Source of the DNA: UBA5793 sp040255465 | GTDB lineage: Bacteria; Planctomycetota; Phycisphaerae; Phycisphaerales; UBA5793 | DNA: 64,000 nt | Direction of reading: 5' to 3' | Assembly (NCBI GenBank): GCA_040255465.1 | Contig: JBDZVA010000003.1 | Span: forward strand, 248,001-312,000 | Shown here: positions 18,198 to 30,597 of the stretch, in pieces | Position numbering within the stretch: position 1 is the first letter of the stretch | How the letters are laid out: every line of letters starts with the position of its first letter | Notes under the pieces: model-generated | What the model was told of the DNA's origin: nothing | Database searches by the model: none | What the model saw: the letters and a program-made list of their open reading frames with translations, nothing else | Program-made: the position numbers and the translations under genes

Positions 18198-20552
18198 TCA
18201 GTGGGCGTCGAGCACTTCTCGCACTTTGACCAGCAATGTATCGGTCATGAACGGTTTGGAAAGAAAGACCGACGAGCCCTTCTCGACGCCGTGATGGGCA
18301 ATCGTCTCATCCGTGTAGCCTGACATGAAGATGACGCGCAACCCCGGGCGCTCGGCCGTGAGTCTCTCCGCCAGCGCCACGCCGCTCATCTCCGGCATCA
18401 CGACGTCCGTCACGAGCAGGTCGATGGGTTGTGGATGCGCGCTGGCAAGGCGAAGCGCTTCAAGGCCATCTTCGGCCAGTAGCACGTGGTAACCGGCTTC
18501 GCGCAGAGCGTCGACGGCGAGGTCTCGCACCATGGCGTTGTCTTCGACCAGCAGGATCGTCTCGATTCCCCCGCGCGGCGTTTCGGGATCCACTTCGACC
18601 GAGGTGTCTTCGGCCGACGCATCCACGATGCGCTTGAGGAAGACTTTGAAACTCGTGCCTCGCCCCGGCTCGCTGTAGACGGCGATGTGTCCGCCGGACT
18701 GTTCGACAATGCCATGGCACGTCGCCAGCCCCAGCCCCGTCCCCTTGCCCGGCGGCTTGGTCGTAAAAAACGGCTCAAACAACCGACTCAGCACGTCCGG
18801 CGTCATGCCCGTGCCCGTGTCTGTCACCGCCAGCATCACGTGCGGCCCGGGTGTGGCGCCGACGCGGTTGCGACAATACGCCTCGTCAAGGCGGATGTTT
18901 GAAATCTCGATTGTCAGTGTACCGCCACTGGGCATCGCGTCGCGCGCGTTGAGCGCGAGGTTCATCACGATCTGCTCCAGCTGCGACGAGTCCGCCAGCA
19001 CTTTGCCTGCGTTGCCTGCAACAACCGTGCGCAGCTTGACATCTTCCCCAATCAATCGTTGCAGCATCGGCGCCAGGCCCGAGACCACATCTCCGGGCGC
19101 GAGCACGGTCGGCCGGACGACCTGTTTGCGCGCAAAGATCAGAAGTTGGCGCGTCAGTGACGCCGCCCGCTCGGCCGCCTCTTTCACATGCTCGAGCGGC
19201 GCGAGCGCCGGATGATCGGCTTCGAGTTTGCGCGTCGCCAGCGTGAGGTAGTTGAAAATACCCATGAGCAGGTTGTTGAAGTCGTGGGCGACGCCGCCCG
19301 CGAGCCGGCCGATGCCCTCCATCTTCTGCGACTGGAGCAACTGGGCTTCGAGCCGCCGCTTCTCAGAAATGTCGCGCAGAATGACGGTGTAGAAGCGCCG
19401 GCCATCGGACACGGCGTGCGAGATGGACGCCTCGATCGGAAACTCCCTGCCATCGGCATGCAGACCGCTGAGCGTTCCCAGTCGCCCCATCTCGCGATTT
19501 GTCGCGCCGGTGCGGCCGAAAGAGCGCACGTGCTCCGCATGTCCTTTGCGAAAGCGGTCCGGAATGAAGCGAGCAAGCGGCGCGCCCATGGCCTCAGCAA
19601 CGGGGACGCCAAAGACCCGGGCGGCTGTCTGGTTGAACATCACCACGTGTTGTTCATCATCCACCGTGATAATCGCATCCATCGCCGAATCAATGATCGA
19701 CAGCAGCCGCTGGTAGTCGGTGCGCAACGCCGGGTGAGTGGTGGCGTGCCCCGTGAGGTCGCGCGTGCGCAGCAGGAATCCCAGTGGAGCGTGGTCATGG
19801 TCGCGCAAGTCGGAGATCATCGTATGAGCGGGAAACGTGGTGCCGTCAGACCGCACTCGCCATCCGGTGTGCTCGAATTCGCCGGCGGCCGTGGCTCGCT
19901 CGAGAGCCCGCTGGGTCACCGTGGCTCCCCGATCATCTTCGCAGAAGAGAACGCTGAAGTGGCGGCCGATGATCTCGTTGGCGTGGAAACCAGCGATTCG
20001 TTCCGCATCCGCGTTCCATGTGACGATCTTCCCCTTGGGATCGAGCGTACACAGCGCCGAGTTCTGCATCGCGTGCGCGATCTCTCGATACCGCTCCTCG
20101 CTCTCCTGCAGCAACTCTTCGACGCGCCGGCGATCGGTGATGTCCACCACGACGATGGCGCCCCCGCCCTGCGGGTCGCGCCGACTTGTCGCGATAAGGC
20201 GAAACCACCGGCTGCCCGTCGAGCCGCCGCACGCGATGTCGATCGTGAACTCGTTGTCCGCGCCATCGAGCACGCTTCTCACCCCGGCCGAGGCGCGGCC
20301 GCTCGAAGAGAGTCGACCGAGCAGTTCCACGAAGTCTGTGCCCACTTCCGTCAGCAGATCATGCCGGCCAACCGCCTCCGCCCACGAGTGATTCACCGCG
20401 AGAATTCGACCCCGAGCATCAAGCAGCGCGCAAGGCGTGGCAAAAGGCTCTGCCGTGTCGCCTCCCGACAAAGTGGATTCATCACGATTTTCCGGCGTCG
20501 ACTCGGTCATCAGACGGTTCCCCACGCTCTGCAAGGCTGAGACAGGCGCCAT
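18198..20552 (-). CDS. PAS hybrid sensor histidine kinase
   Basis: 784 aa from ATG 20552, with AGGAG directly before it; a TTG ten codons earlier is less likely. No membrane segment, so cytoplasmic. Three PAS domains (~35-145, 150-265, 280-400), then a HisKA-type dimerisation helix with GGVAHDFNNLL (His ~422), HATPase with N box (NLALNARDAM), DTGTGM and GKGTGLGLAT, and a C-terminal receiver domain (ETILLVEDNAMVRD, phospho-acceptor Asp in LLVTDVVMPEMSG near 716, Lys in LSKPF). Autophosphorylates and passes phosphate to its own receiver. No output regulator adjacent; orphan. Signal unknown. Confidence 0.94.
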   Translation of the reverse strand: MAPVSALQSVGNRLMTESTPENRDESTLSGGDTAEPFATPCALLDARGRILAVNHSWAEAVGRHDLLTEVGTDFVELLGRLSSSGRASAGVRSVLDGADNEFTIDIACGGSTGSRWFRLIATSRRDPQGGGAIVVVDITDRRRVEELLQESEERYREIAHAMQNSALCTLDPKGKIVTWNADAERIAGFHANEIIGRHFSVLFCEDDRGATVTQRALERATAAGEFEHTGWRVRSDGTTFPAHTMISDLRDHDHAPLGFLLRTRDLTGHATTHPALRTDYQRLLSIIDSAMDAIITVDDEQHVVMFNQTAARVFGVPVAEAMGAPLARFIPDRFRKGHAEHVRSFGRTGATNREMGRLGTLSGLHADGREFPIEASISHAVSDGRRFYTVILRDISEKRRLEAQLLQSQKMEGIGRLAGGVAHDFNNLLMGIFNYLTLATRKLEADHPALAPLEHVKEAAERAASLTRQLLIFARKQVVRPTVLAPGDVVSGLAPMLQRLIGEDVKLRTVVAGNAGKVLADSSQLEQIVMNLALNARDAMPSGGTLTIEISNIRLDEAYCRNRVGATPGPHVMLAVTDTGTGMTPDVLSRLFEPFFTTKPPGKGTGLGLATCHGIVEQSGGHIAVYSEPGRGTSFKVFLKRIVDASAEDTSVEVDPETPRGGIETILLVEDNAMVRDLAVDALREAGYHVLLAEDGLEALRLASAHPQPIDLLVTDVVMPEMSGVALAERLTAERPGLRVIFMSGYTDETIAHHGVEKGSSVFLSKPFMTDTLLVKVREVLDAH

Positions 20553-20767
20553 CGGCTCCTGTACTCCTAGTTCTCGGCTCAAATCAGTCGGAACTAAGGA
20601 TAGTACTGCCGGTCCCGGGCGTACCTTTCAGGACCACCGCCGTCGCAACCGCTTCTTCTTGTTCCCGCAAGATCTGCTGCGGGAGACTGCGCCGGCCTTG
20701 GATCGAGGACAGCCTGGCTGGTGCTCCGCGCCTATTTTTCTGGTAATGAAGTGACGGGAGGTGATTC

Positions 20768-21634
20768 ATGATCCACTCGCGTCCGTTCTTCGCGCAGGTC
20801 CAGGCCCACTATGACCTGTCGAATGAATTCTTCTCGCTGTTCCTCGATCCATCGATGACCTATTCGTGCGCCTGGTTCCAGCGCGCGGATATGTCGCTCG
20901 AGCAGGCCCAGATGGCCAAGATTGATCTCGCGCTGGGCAAGTGCGATCTCCGACCCGGCATGCACCTGCTCGACGTCGGCTGCGGCTGGGGCTCGACGGC
21001 GCGGCGCGCCGTCCAGCGATTCGACGTCGAGGTAATCGGGCTCACCCTCAGCCGAAACCAGCACGACTACGCCACGAGCAATCGGTGGAATTCGCGCAAC
21101 GGCACTCCAGGCTGCATCGACTTCCGACTCCAGGGCTGGGAGGAGTTCGACGAACCCGTCGATCGCATCGTGACAATCGGCGCCTTCGAGCATTTCCGAC
21201 GCGAGCGGCATGCGGCGTTCTTCGCGCGATGTCGCAGTATTCTGCCCGGTGATGGTCGCCTGCTGCTGCACTCGATTGTGGAGGTGGAGCAGCACAAATG
21301 GCGCGAGCCCCGCCGTCCCACGCGAGACGATATCGAGTTCGCCAGATTCATCCGCACGCGCATCTTCCCCGGCGCGCAGTTGTGCACCGCCGAGGCGATC
21401 ACCAGGCAGGCGCAGCGAGCCGGCTTCGAGATCACGCAAGTGCAATCACTTCAAACCCACTACGCCCAGACACTCGATCGGTGGGCCGCCAATCTCCGGG
21501 CGGCGCGATACCAAGCCATCCGAGCCACGTCGCAGCAGACCTACGACACCTACATGCGGTACCTCTCAGGCTGTGGCAAGTACTTCCTCAACGGTCGCAT
21601 GGACGTCGTCCAGTTCACCTGCTGCCCCGCGTGA
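20768..21634 (+). CDS. CFA synthase-like SAM methyltransferase
   Basis: 288 aa, ATG after GGGAGGTG. Belongs to the cyclopropane-fatty-acyl-phospholipid/mycolic acid synthase family: HYDLSNEFFSLFLDPSMTYSCAWF at the N-terminus, SAM loop LLDVGCGWGS, GLTLSRNQ, and an IGAFEHF segment with the conserved Glu-His. Shorter than E. coli Cfa (382 aa) because it lacks the N-terminal lipid-presenting domain, so it resembles mycobacterial CmaA/UmaA enzymes. Likely modifies unsaturated acyl chains by methylation or cyclopropanation. Stops 7 bp from a convergent gene. Confidence 0.9.
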   Translation: MIHSRPFFAQVQAHYDLSNEFFSLFLDPSMTYSCAWFQRADMSLEQAQMAKIDLALGKCDLRPGMHLLDVGCGWGSTARRAVQRFDVEVIGLTLSRNQHDYATSNRWNSRNGTPGCIDFRLQGWEEFDEPVDRIVTIGAFEHFRRERHAAFFARCRSILPGDGRLLLHSIVEVEQHKWREPRRPTRDDIEFARFIRTRIFPGAQLCTAEAITRQAQRAGFEITQVQSLQTHYAQTLDRWAANLRAARYQAIRATSQQTYDTYMRYLSGCGKYFLNGRMDVVQFTCCPA

Positions 21635-21640
21635 GGATCG

Positions 21641-22828
21641 TCAGGGCGCCGTCAGTTTCGCAATCAGATCAATCGCTTCGCGAAAGGCCGGCGGACCGCC
21701 TTCATCGGCCAGCTGCCAGGTCCAGTCGAGATCATGATTCGCACCGGGGTAGATGTGCACGGTCAGATTCGTGCGGCCCGCATCGCGCAAGGCCTGTTCG
21801 GCTTCGTTCGCGCCCTCCACCCGGCACGTTCCATCAAGCGTGCCGTGATAAATGTGCAATGGAATGTCGAGCGTGCGCAGGTTGGTCCAGTTCGGCTCCA
21901 CATCCCACCACTCGAGCAGGTACGCCGACGACAGGTTCGTCAACTGTGCCCACAACAGATCGTCGTTGCGCTCATCTACGGCCTTGAGAATCATGTCAAG
22001 ACGCGGTTTGATGACCGCCGTCATGTCCTCGGGAGTGATCGATCCATTGCGATCGACATCCAGGGGCTCGAAAGGCAGCGATCGTGCGAGTGTGGCGTCG
22101 GCCTTGAGCGCTTCGTCGTACTCGGCTCGGGTAAGTTGCCCATCGTGCGCTGCGGGCACAAGATGCACTACGTTGCGCCACGGACCGACGCTCAACTGCC
22201 ACACGATCGTGTCGCGCGCGTTGTCAGCCGCGTAGCCGAACATGAACACGCCGATAATGCCATCCGGTTTGAGGGCGGCCAGTTGCGGTGCGAGGCGGGT
22301 CCCTTCGCTCGCTCCGAGCAACACGACGCGCGCCGGATCGATCTCATCCCGCTCGCGCAGCAGATCCAGTGCTACGCCGTAGTCGTCGAGCATCACGCTC
22401 ATCGTCGCTTTGCCGAATACCTCGCGATCGAGTTTCATCCACGGGCTCTCATTCAGCGCCTGGCAGCCGCGTTTGCTCATGCGGAAGAACCCGACCCCAC
22501 GCCTGGCCAGTTCATCGGCAAAGAAGTCGAGGTATCGACCGATCTGCACTTTGCCTTCCCCATCGAGATAGCCGAACGGGTTGTCGTAGGTGCGCGCTCC
22601 GGCGCCATGAAGGTAGAACACCACCGGCACTCGCCCCTCCCGCTCGGCGGGCAGCGTCAGCTTTGCCTGCAGCGGCGTGCCGTCGCTGGCCTCGAAGGCG
22701 ATGATTTCATCAACACCCGGGCGGGCCGGGGCATCAACCTCCGGGCTCTGCGCCACCACCCGCGGCGAGACGAGAGAGATAACCATCACACCAAGCCCGA
22801 AAACGACCCAACTCTGGATGCGGGACAT
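21641..22828 (-). CDS. secreted alpha/beta hydrolase with EF-hand insert
   Basis: 395 aa from ATG 22828; the frame extends upstream without a start context. Signal peptide ends near VVAQ. Hydrolase core: oxyanion strand VVFYLHGAGA, nucleophile elbow LLGASEGTRL (GxSxG), acid in YHGTLDGTC and His in GANHDLDW. Between nucleophile and acid there is a ~60-residue insert with an EF-hand pair, a degenerate HDGQLTRAEYDE and a canonical DVDRNGSITPED. Probably an extracytoplasmic esterase or peptidase whose activity could depend on calcium. Substrate unknown. Confidence 0.88.
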   Translation of the reverse strand: MSRIQSWVVFGLGVMVISLVSPRVVAQSPEVDAPARPGVDEIIAFEASDGTPLQAKLTLPAEREGRVPVVFYLHGAGARTYDNPFGYLDGEGKVQIGRYLDFFADELARRGVGFFRMSKRGCQALNESPWMKLDREVFGKATMSVMLDDYGVALDLLRERDEIDPARVVLLGASEGTRLAPQLAALKPDGIIGVFMFGYAADNARDTIVWQLSVGPWRNVVHLVPAAHDGQLTRAEYDEALKADATLARSLPFEPLDVDRNGSITPEDMTAVIKPRLDMILKAVDERNDDLLWAQLTNLSSAYLLEWWDVEPNWTNLRTLDIPLHIYHGTLDGTCRVEGANEAEQALRDAGRTNLTVHIYPGANHDLDWTWQLADEGGPPAFREAIDLIAKLTAP

Positions 22829-23078
22829 CTTTGCTTCCCCTCCGGCGCGGCGGCGCGCTCGATGCGAATCATTGGGGGCAGCAAGGCGACAATCGCCTGG
22901 CACCACACCCCGAACCTCAAGACAGCAGGCCTCCCGGAGCCGCAAACCCCGCGCACCGCCGCTTCACCCTCGGAGAGATCACCTAAAACCACGGCTGGCA
23001 ACTTATTGAGGATAACTTTCTCTGTTTATCAGCATACACTTATCCGATGTCAGCGATTGCCAAGCCCGGGAGCCACAC

Positions 23079-24332
23079 ATGAGCGAACTACTTGAGAACC
23101 AGACCGACAGGACCAGCCAGACAACCTCGCACGCGGCGGAACTCGCAGGTTGCGAAGACTGCCTCGCGGCCCAGATCGCCGACGAGACTGCACGGCGCAA
23201 CCGGCCCGCTCAACCCAGCGCGGCCTGTGACGGTATCGGGTCCACAACGTCCCAAGCAGATGCCTTCCCGACGGGACACCCAGCCGAGACCTTCCGCAGC
23301 GAGAACGCCGCGATTCGGAAACTCGGCCGGGCCCTCCTCAAGCACCTGCCCATTCTCCTTGCAGAGGGCAAGCCCGTCACGCCCGAAGCCGTCGCCCACC
23401 TGCGCGAAGTGCTCAACCAGATCCTCGACATCGACAAGCACTACCTGCGCAAGGAGCACCTGCTCTTCACCTGCCTCGAGCGTCACGGCATCACCGGGCC
23501 ATCCAAAGCCATGTGGACCCGCGATGACGAGGTGCGCGCGTTGCTCAAGGATTTCCAGGCCGCAATCACCGCAGAGATCGAAGACGAGGCGGCTTGGCGC
23601 CACGTGCTGCTGGCGACCGCCAATCGCCTCATCCCGATGATGCTCGACCTTGCAGAAAAGGAAGATCAGATCCTGCTGCCTATGGCGATCAGAACACTCA
23701 CTGAGACGGAGTGGGTAGAGATCTGGGCGCAATCGCCTCAGTTCGGCTGGTGCATCGTCGATCCTGGCCGCGAGTACCGGCCGTCGGCAACGGCTCTGCT
23801 CGCAGCCACCGCCCCAACCACACGAAAACCAAAACAAGACTCTCTCCTCACCGCGACGGCGGAAAGCGGGGCGCTCTCGCTGGCCATGACGCCGGCAACC
23901 GCCCCCGCTCCGCCCGCGCGCGGCGCAATCATGTTTCCAACTGGCGCACTCACGCTCGATCAGTTGATCGCCATCTTCAACACCATGCCCGTCGATCTGA
24001 CCTTCGTCGACGCCGACGATCGGGTGCGATTCTTCAGCGAAGGCGCCGGAAGGATCTTCGTGCGGCCCAAGGCGGTCATCGGTCGCCAGGTGCAGCATTG
24101 TCATCCGCCCAAGAGCCTGCATCTTGTAAACCAGATACTTGACGACTTCAAAGCAGGCCGACAGAGCGTGGCGGAATTCTGGATCACCCTCGCCGGGCGC
24201 TTCCTGCACATCAGGTATTTCGCCCTGCGCGATGAATCCGGCGCCTACCTCGGCACGCTCGAAGTCACTCAGGATCTCACCCGAGAACGAACGCTGCAAG
24301 GCGAACAGCGACTGATTTCGTACGACAATTAG
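23079..24332 (+). CDS. hemerythrin-like / PAS protein (DUF438-like)
   Basis: 417 aa, ATG 23079 with GGGAG. A variable N-terminus (~1-75) is followed by a hemerythrin-like helical bundle with spaced H/E residues (LDIDKHYLRKEHLLFTCLERHG) and ending AEKEDQILLPMAI, then a low-complexity T/P/A linker (~230-285). A PAS domain fills ~290-400 (LTFVDADDRVRFFSEGAGRIFVRP...GRQVQHCHPP). This order matches DUF438-type proteins proposed to sense oxygen, NO or redox state through a non-heme iron or heme. No transducer adjacent. Cytoplasmic. Confidence 0.87.
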   Translation: MSELLENQTDRTSQTTSHAAELAGCEDCLAAQIADETARRNRPAQPSAACDGIGSTTSQADAFPTGHPAETFRSENAAIRKLGRALLKHLPILLAEGKPVTPEAVAHLREVLNQILDIDKHYLRKEHLLFTCLERHGITGPSKAMWTRDDEVRALLKDFQAAITAEIEDEAAWRHVLLATANRLIPMMLDLAEKEDQILLPMAIRTLTETEWVEIWAQSPQFGWCIVDPGREYRPSATALLAATAPTTRKPKQDSLLTATAESGALSLAMTPATAPAPPARGAIMFPTGALTLDQLIAIFNTMPVDLTFVDADDRVRFFSEGAGRIFVRPKAVIGRQVQHCHPPKSLHLVNQILDDFKAGRQSVAEFWITLAGRFLHIRYFALRDESGAYLGTLEVTQDLTRERTLQGEQRLISYDN

Positions 24333-24422
24333 ATCGGGCGCGTCGCACGACCGTCCCGTCGAAATGAAGCTGGGCTCGACCCGATCACCGCTGACTCCTC
24401 GTGCAACGAAAGGCCTCAAGTC

Positions 24423-27131
<2,709 letters not shown>

Positions 27132-27143
27132 GAGAAGCGCCAG

Positions 27144-27407
27144 TCAACCTACTTGACGCGCGCCACATTGCTCGCGCCGCATGTCGTTGCCGTTTGACAC
27201 AACGAGATCGAGCCAGCCGTCGCCGTTGATGTCGGCAAACGCGCCGCCGGTCGAGTAGCGCAGATCGGCCGACACCCAGTCGGGATCATCCGGAAACGGA
27301 TTCTGTCCTGCCGCGGCGCCAACGAGGCTGAGCAAGGCTGCCGCGCTGACCAACCCCGCTGTCACAACGGGTCCATTGAGACGACATCCAAGGCTGCGCC
27401 AAATCAT
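27144..27407 (-). pseudogene. remnant of FG-GAP/VCBS secreted protein gene
   Basis: 87 codons. It starts well: ATG after AAAGGAG, Sec signal peptide to AAAGQ, then one VCBS/FG-GAP repeat core (GGAFADINGDGWLDLVVSN), but stops soon after NGNDM. These proteins are normally several hundred residues with many repeats. In the shifted frame just after NGNDM the DNA encodes CGASNVARVK followed by a stop, matching the C-x-x-SNVA closing motif of the secreted protein at 12771. An internal deletion therefore seems to have joined the first and last codons of one gene out of frame. Confidence 0.6.
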
Positions 27408-27602
27408 GATCTGCTCCTTTGGCGGTCGTTAAACGCCCTCGTCCCACCCGGCCTTTGCGAACTGGCGGGTCCGCTCAGTGCGCTGCTCCCGTTCGGAGAA
27501 TGCAGGATCCTCAATCGGGTATTCCCGAACTCGCGGGTGGCACACCCCACTCGCTGACTTCAGGGAGTTGACCCCGAAGTCAAATCCTCAGCCGCTCAAT
27601 GC
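27408..27602. other. intergenic region with small inverted repeats
   Basis: About 195 bp upstream of the remnant gene and downstream of the PLP lyase. Contains GACTTC/GAAGTC (27560-27585 area) and CGGGT/ACCCG-type short palindromes like other intergenic repeats in the window. No gene seen. Confidence 0.4.
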
Positions 27603-28826
27603 TCAAATCCCGCCGATCCTGCGCAGCGCCTGCTCCAACTGCGACCACCGCTGCTCGAGCGATCCACTGATGCCCAGCGACATGCGCACCAGCCCCGGCG
27701 AGATTCCGGCGGCATGTTGCGCCTCGTCATTGAGTTCACTCGAGGTGGAGGCGGCAGAGCACGACATAAGTGTGTCAAAGTATCCGAGACTCACAGCCAT
27801 ATACCCAAACTGCAGGTCGTTCTGCAACATCTCCATGAACTGCTCGGCCCGTTGCCGCGTCCCGAGATCGATTGTCAGCACGCCGCCCATGCCATACCCA
27901 TCGTTCATGATCCGCGTCAGTATGGCATGATCAGGATGCGTGCGCAGGCCCGGATAGCAGACGGCCCAACCCAGCTCCGTGAGTCGCTGTGCAAAGACCA
28001 GCGCCCTCCGTCCGTGCTCGGCCAGGCGCAATCCCAGATGCGGCAGGCGCAGACTGATCTCAAACGCCATGCGCGGGTCCATTGTCGGCCCCAGCAGCAT
28101 GAGCGAACCCGTGTGCAGATCCATCATGCTGGAGATGAATGCCGACGAACCAACCACCGCGCCTGCGATAATGTCGCTGGCGCCGTTCATGAACTTGGTC
28201 AGCGAGTGCACAACGATGTCCGCTCCATGCCGAATCGGGCTGACAATCATCGGCGCAAACGTGTTGTCGACGACCAGCAGCGCGCCATGCGCATGGGCCA
28301 CCGCCGCCAGAGTCGGAATGTCAGCGACGCGAAGAGTCGGGTTCGTGATCGTCTCCACGTAGATCGCCCGGGTGCGCGGCGTCATGGCCCGCTCGATCGC
28401 CAAGACATCGTGCGTCGGCGCAAAAGTCGTCTTCACCCCGGTCTTGAGGGGGAGGTACTCGTTAAGCAGCGCGTACGTGCCGCCATAGATCGTGTTGCCC
28501 GAGACGACATGATCGCCGCTGTTGCAGATCTGGAGAATCGTCGCGGCAATGGCCCCCATCCCGCTCGACGTCGCATAGCCTGCCTGCGCGCCTTCAATCG
28601 AAGCGATCTGATGGCCGAGCACGTAGACGGTCGGGTTGAAGTGACGCCCGTAGAGATAGCATCCACCCTTTTCCGGCCCGCGCTGGCCGTGGAAGATCTC
28701 GGGCATGATGTCGGCGTGCATGACAGTAAAGGTCGTGCTCGCCTCGATGGACATGTTGACGCCGCCATGTTCGCCGAACTCGTGCCGCATCGCCGCCAGC
28801 GATTCATTCGGGTCAAGCGTGGACAT
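27603..28826 (-). CDS. PLP-dependent Cys/Met metabolism lyase family
   Basis: 407 aa, ATG 28826 with GAAGGAGG. Fold-type I enzyme of the cystathionine gamma-synthase/methionine gamma-lyase family: YLYGRHFNPTV, AIAATILQICNSGDHVV, VVDNTFAPM with the PLP-ring Asp region, and Schiff-base Lys in VVHSLTKFMNGASD. C-terminal VRMSLGISGSLEQ binds the substrate carboxylate. Could be methionine gamma-lyase, O-acetylhomoserine sulfhydrylase or cystathionine lyase; sequence alone does not decide. No SAM or SAH riboswitch core was recognised upstream. Confidence 0.92.
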   Translation of the reverse strand: MSTLDPNESLAAMRHEFGEHGGVNMSIEASTTFTVMHADIMPEIFHGQRGPEKGGCYLYGRHFNPTVYVLGHQIASIEGAQAGYATSSGMGAIAATILQICNSGDHVVSGNTIYGGTYALLNEYLPLKTGVKTTFAPTHDVLAIERAMTPRTRAIYVETITNPTLRVADIPTLAAVAHAHGALLVVDNTFAPMIVSPIRHGADIVVHSLTKFMNGASDIIAGAVVGSSAFISSMMDLHTGSLMLLGPTMDPRMAFEISLRLPHLGLRLAEHGRRALVFAQRLTELGWAVCYPGLRTHPDHAILTRIMNDGYGMGGVLTIDLGTRQRAEQFMEMLQNDLQFGYMAVSLGYFDTLMSCSAASTSSELNDEAQHAAGISPGLVRMSLGISGSLEQRWSQLEQALRRIGGI

Positions 28827-29005
28827 GATGCCTCCTTCTCACGGCCACCCGCATTCGGTTCTAGCGAATCCAAGGACGGGCCGGCTCGCGCGGGCGCTGC
28901 GGCCGATTCCGCATTCTGCTATTCACGCTCAACGCGCACCTGATAGCAACACGGCTCGGACGTGCTCACTCGTCTCTCGACAATCTGGAGTAACGCTGTG
29001 TGCCT

Positions 29006-30118
29006 TCAGCCCGCCGTGGCGGTTTCGTCGCGCCCATCGCGACCATACAGCCGTCGGCCGAGCCAGAGCGACACACTCACCAGGGCGATGAGTACCGGCA
29101 CTTCGACGAGCGGCCCGACGACCGTCGCAAAGGCAACCTGCGAGCCGATGCCGAAGACCGAAATCGCCACGGCGATCGCCAGTTCAAAATTGTTGCCCGA
29201 AGCCGTGAACGCCAGCGTCGCCGCCCGCTCGTAGTCCGCCCCGACCTTCTTCGCCATCAGAAAGCTCGCAAAGAACATGATCACGAAGTAGAGCGACAGG
29301 GGAATAGCGATCCGCAGCAGATCCAGCGGCAGGGCCACAATCTGGTCCCCCTTCAGGCTGAACATGACCATGATCGTAAACAACAGCGCGATGAGCGTCA
29401 TCGGCGCAATGCGCGGGATGAACACTTCGCTGTACCAGGTCTCACCTTTGATCGGCCGCAGCACAAAACGCGTGATCATCCCACCAAAGAACGGGATACC
29501 CAGGTAGATCATCACGCTGCGAAAGATCTCCCCGATCGACACATCGACCACCGCTCCACTGAGTCCGAAAAGAGGCGGCAGATACGTGATAAACACCCAC
29601 GCGTAGAGGCCAAAGAAAAGCACCTGGAAGATGCTGTTGAACGCCACCAGCCCCGCCGCGTAATCCGCGCTGCCCTTGGCGAGGTCATTCCACACCAGCA
29701 CCATCGCAATGCACCGCGCCAGCCCGACCATGATCAGTCCGATCATGTACTGCGGATGGTCCGGCAGCAGAAGCACCGCCAATGCGAACATCAGAACCGG
29801 GCCCACAACCCAGTTCTGCACCAGCGACAGCATCAGTATTTTCCAGTCGCGAAAGACCTCCGGCAACTTCTCATACCGCACCTTCGCCAGCGGCGGGTAC
29901 ATCATCAGAATCAATCCGATCGCGATCGGAATGTTCGTCGTGCCGACCGACACGCGATCGAGCGCCTCAGCGACGCCCGGCACAAACCGACCGATGCACA
30001 CCCCCACGGCCATGGCCAGAAAGATCCACAGCGTGAGGAAGCGATCAAGAAACGACAATCGCCGGGGCGCCTGCAGACATGGCGGCTGGCGAATCGCGCT
30101 CGCGGCCTGAGAATTCAT
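29006..30118 (-). CDS. acr3: ACR3-type arsenite efflux transporter
   Basis: 370 aa from ATG 30118 (AAGGAG upstream; ATG overlaps the arsC stop as ATGA). Ten membrane helices. ACR3 hallmarks: LTLWIFLAMAVGVCIG in helix 1, GLILMMYPPLAKV, and GLARCIAMVLVWN, which holds the conserved Cys needed for arsenite transport. Exports As(III) (and possibly antimonite) using the proton gradient. Last gene of the arsR-arsC-acr3 operon. Confidence 0.95.
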   Translation of the reverse strand: MNSQAASAIRQPPCLQAPRRLSFLDRFLTLWIFLAMAVGVCIGRFVPGVAEALDRVSVGTTNIPIAIGLILMMYPPLAKVRYEKLPEVFRDWKILMLSLVQNWVVGPVLMFALAVLLLPDHPQYMIGLIMVGLARCIAMVLVWNDLAKGSADYAAGLVAFNSIFQVLFFGLYAWVFITYLPPLFGLSGAVVDVSIGEIFRSVMIYLGIPFFGGMITRFVLRPIKGETWYSEVFIPRIAPMTLIALLFTIMVMFSLKGDQIVALPLDLLRIAIPLSLYFVIMFFASFLMAKKVGADYERAATLAFTASGNNFELAIAVAISVFGIGSQVAFATVVGPLVEVPVLIALVSVSLWLGRRLYGRDGRDETATAG

Positions 30119-30585
30119 CGACCCTCTCCTTGTGGCATGGCTCGCGCTGGTTGACCGTCCCGAGAGGAGGCGATCCATGCTTCGACGCACGCGCGTATCT
30201 CGTCGCGAACTCGTCGAAACACCGCCAGTCGCTCCTCTTCACTCCCCTGCGCGGCTGAGGGATCATCAAACGACCAGTCGAGCCGCTCGCACACGCCTGG
30301 CCAGATGCGCGGACAGGTCTGACTCGCCTTGTCGCACACCACGATGAGGTAATCAACTCTCCGGCGGCCAAGATAAGTCGCAATACCCTCGGCGCGATTC
30401 TGTGAAAGGTCGATGCCAACCTCCGCCATGGCGCGCACGGACAACGGATTGAGCACGCCCGGCTCGACACCGGCGCTGGCCACGTCGAATTGATCCCCAG
30501 CCAAGTGCTTCAGCCAACCCTCAGCCATCTGACTTCGAGCCGAGTTATGACTGCACACAAAGAGGACTCCCAGTTTGCGACTCAT
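30115..30585 (-). CDS. arsC: arsenate reductase, LMW-phosphatase type
   Basis: 156 aa. LMW protein tyrosine phosphatase fold: VLFVCSHNSARSQMAE gives the CX5R loop (Cys11), with C83-type cysteines in VVCDKASQTCP and the DWSFDDPS acid loop. This is the thioredoxin- or mycothiol-linked ArsC class that reduces As(V) to As(III) for export. Twelve bp after arsR and overlapping acr3 by four bases, so co-translated. The last ~10 residues are a basic/polar tail. Confidence 0.95.
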   Translation of the reverse strand: MSRKLGVLFVCSHNSARSQMAEGWLKHLAGDQFDVASAGVEPGVLNPLSVRAMAEVGIDLSQNRAEGIATYLGRRRVDYLIVVCDKASQTCPRIWPGVCERLDWSFDDPSAAQGSEEERLAVFRRVRDEIRACVEAWIASSRDGQPARAMPQGEGR

Positions 30586-30597
30586 CTCAACTCCTCC

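Noticed and set aside
28827..29005. SAM or SAH riboswitch before the PLP lyase
   Set aside because: No recognisable core sequence; only generic stems.
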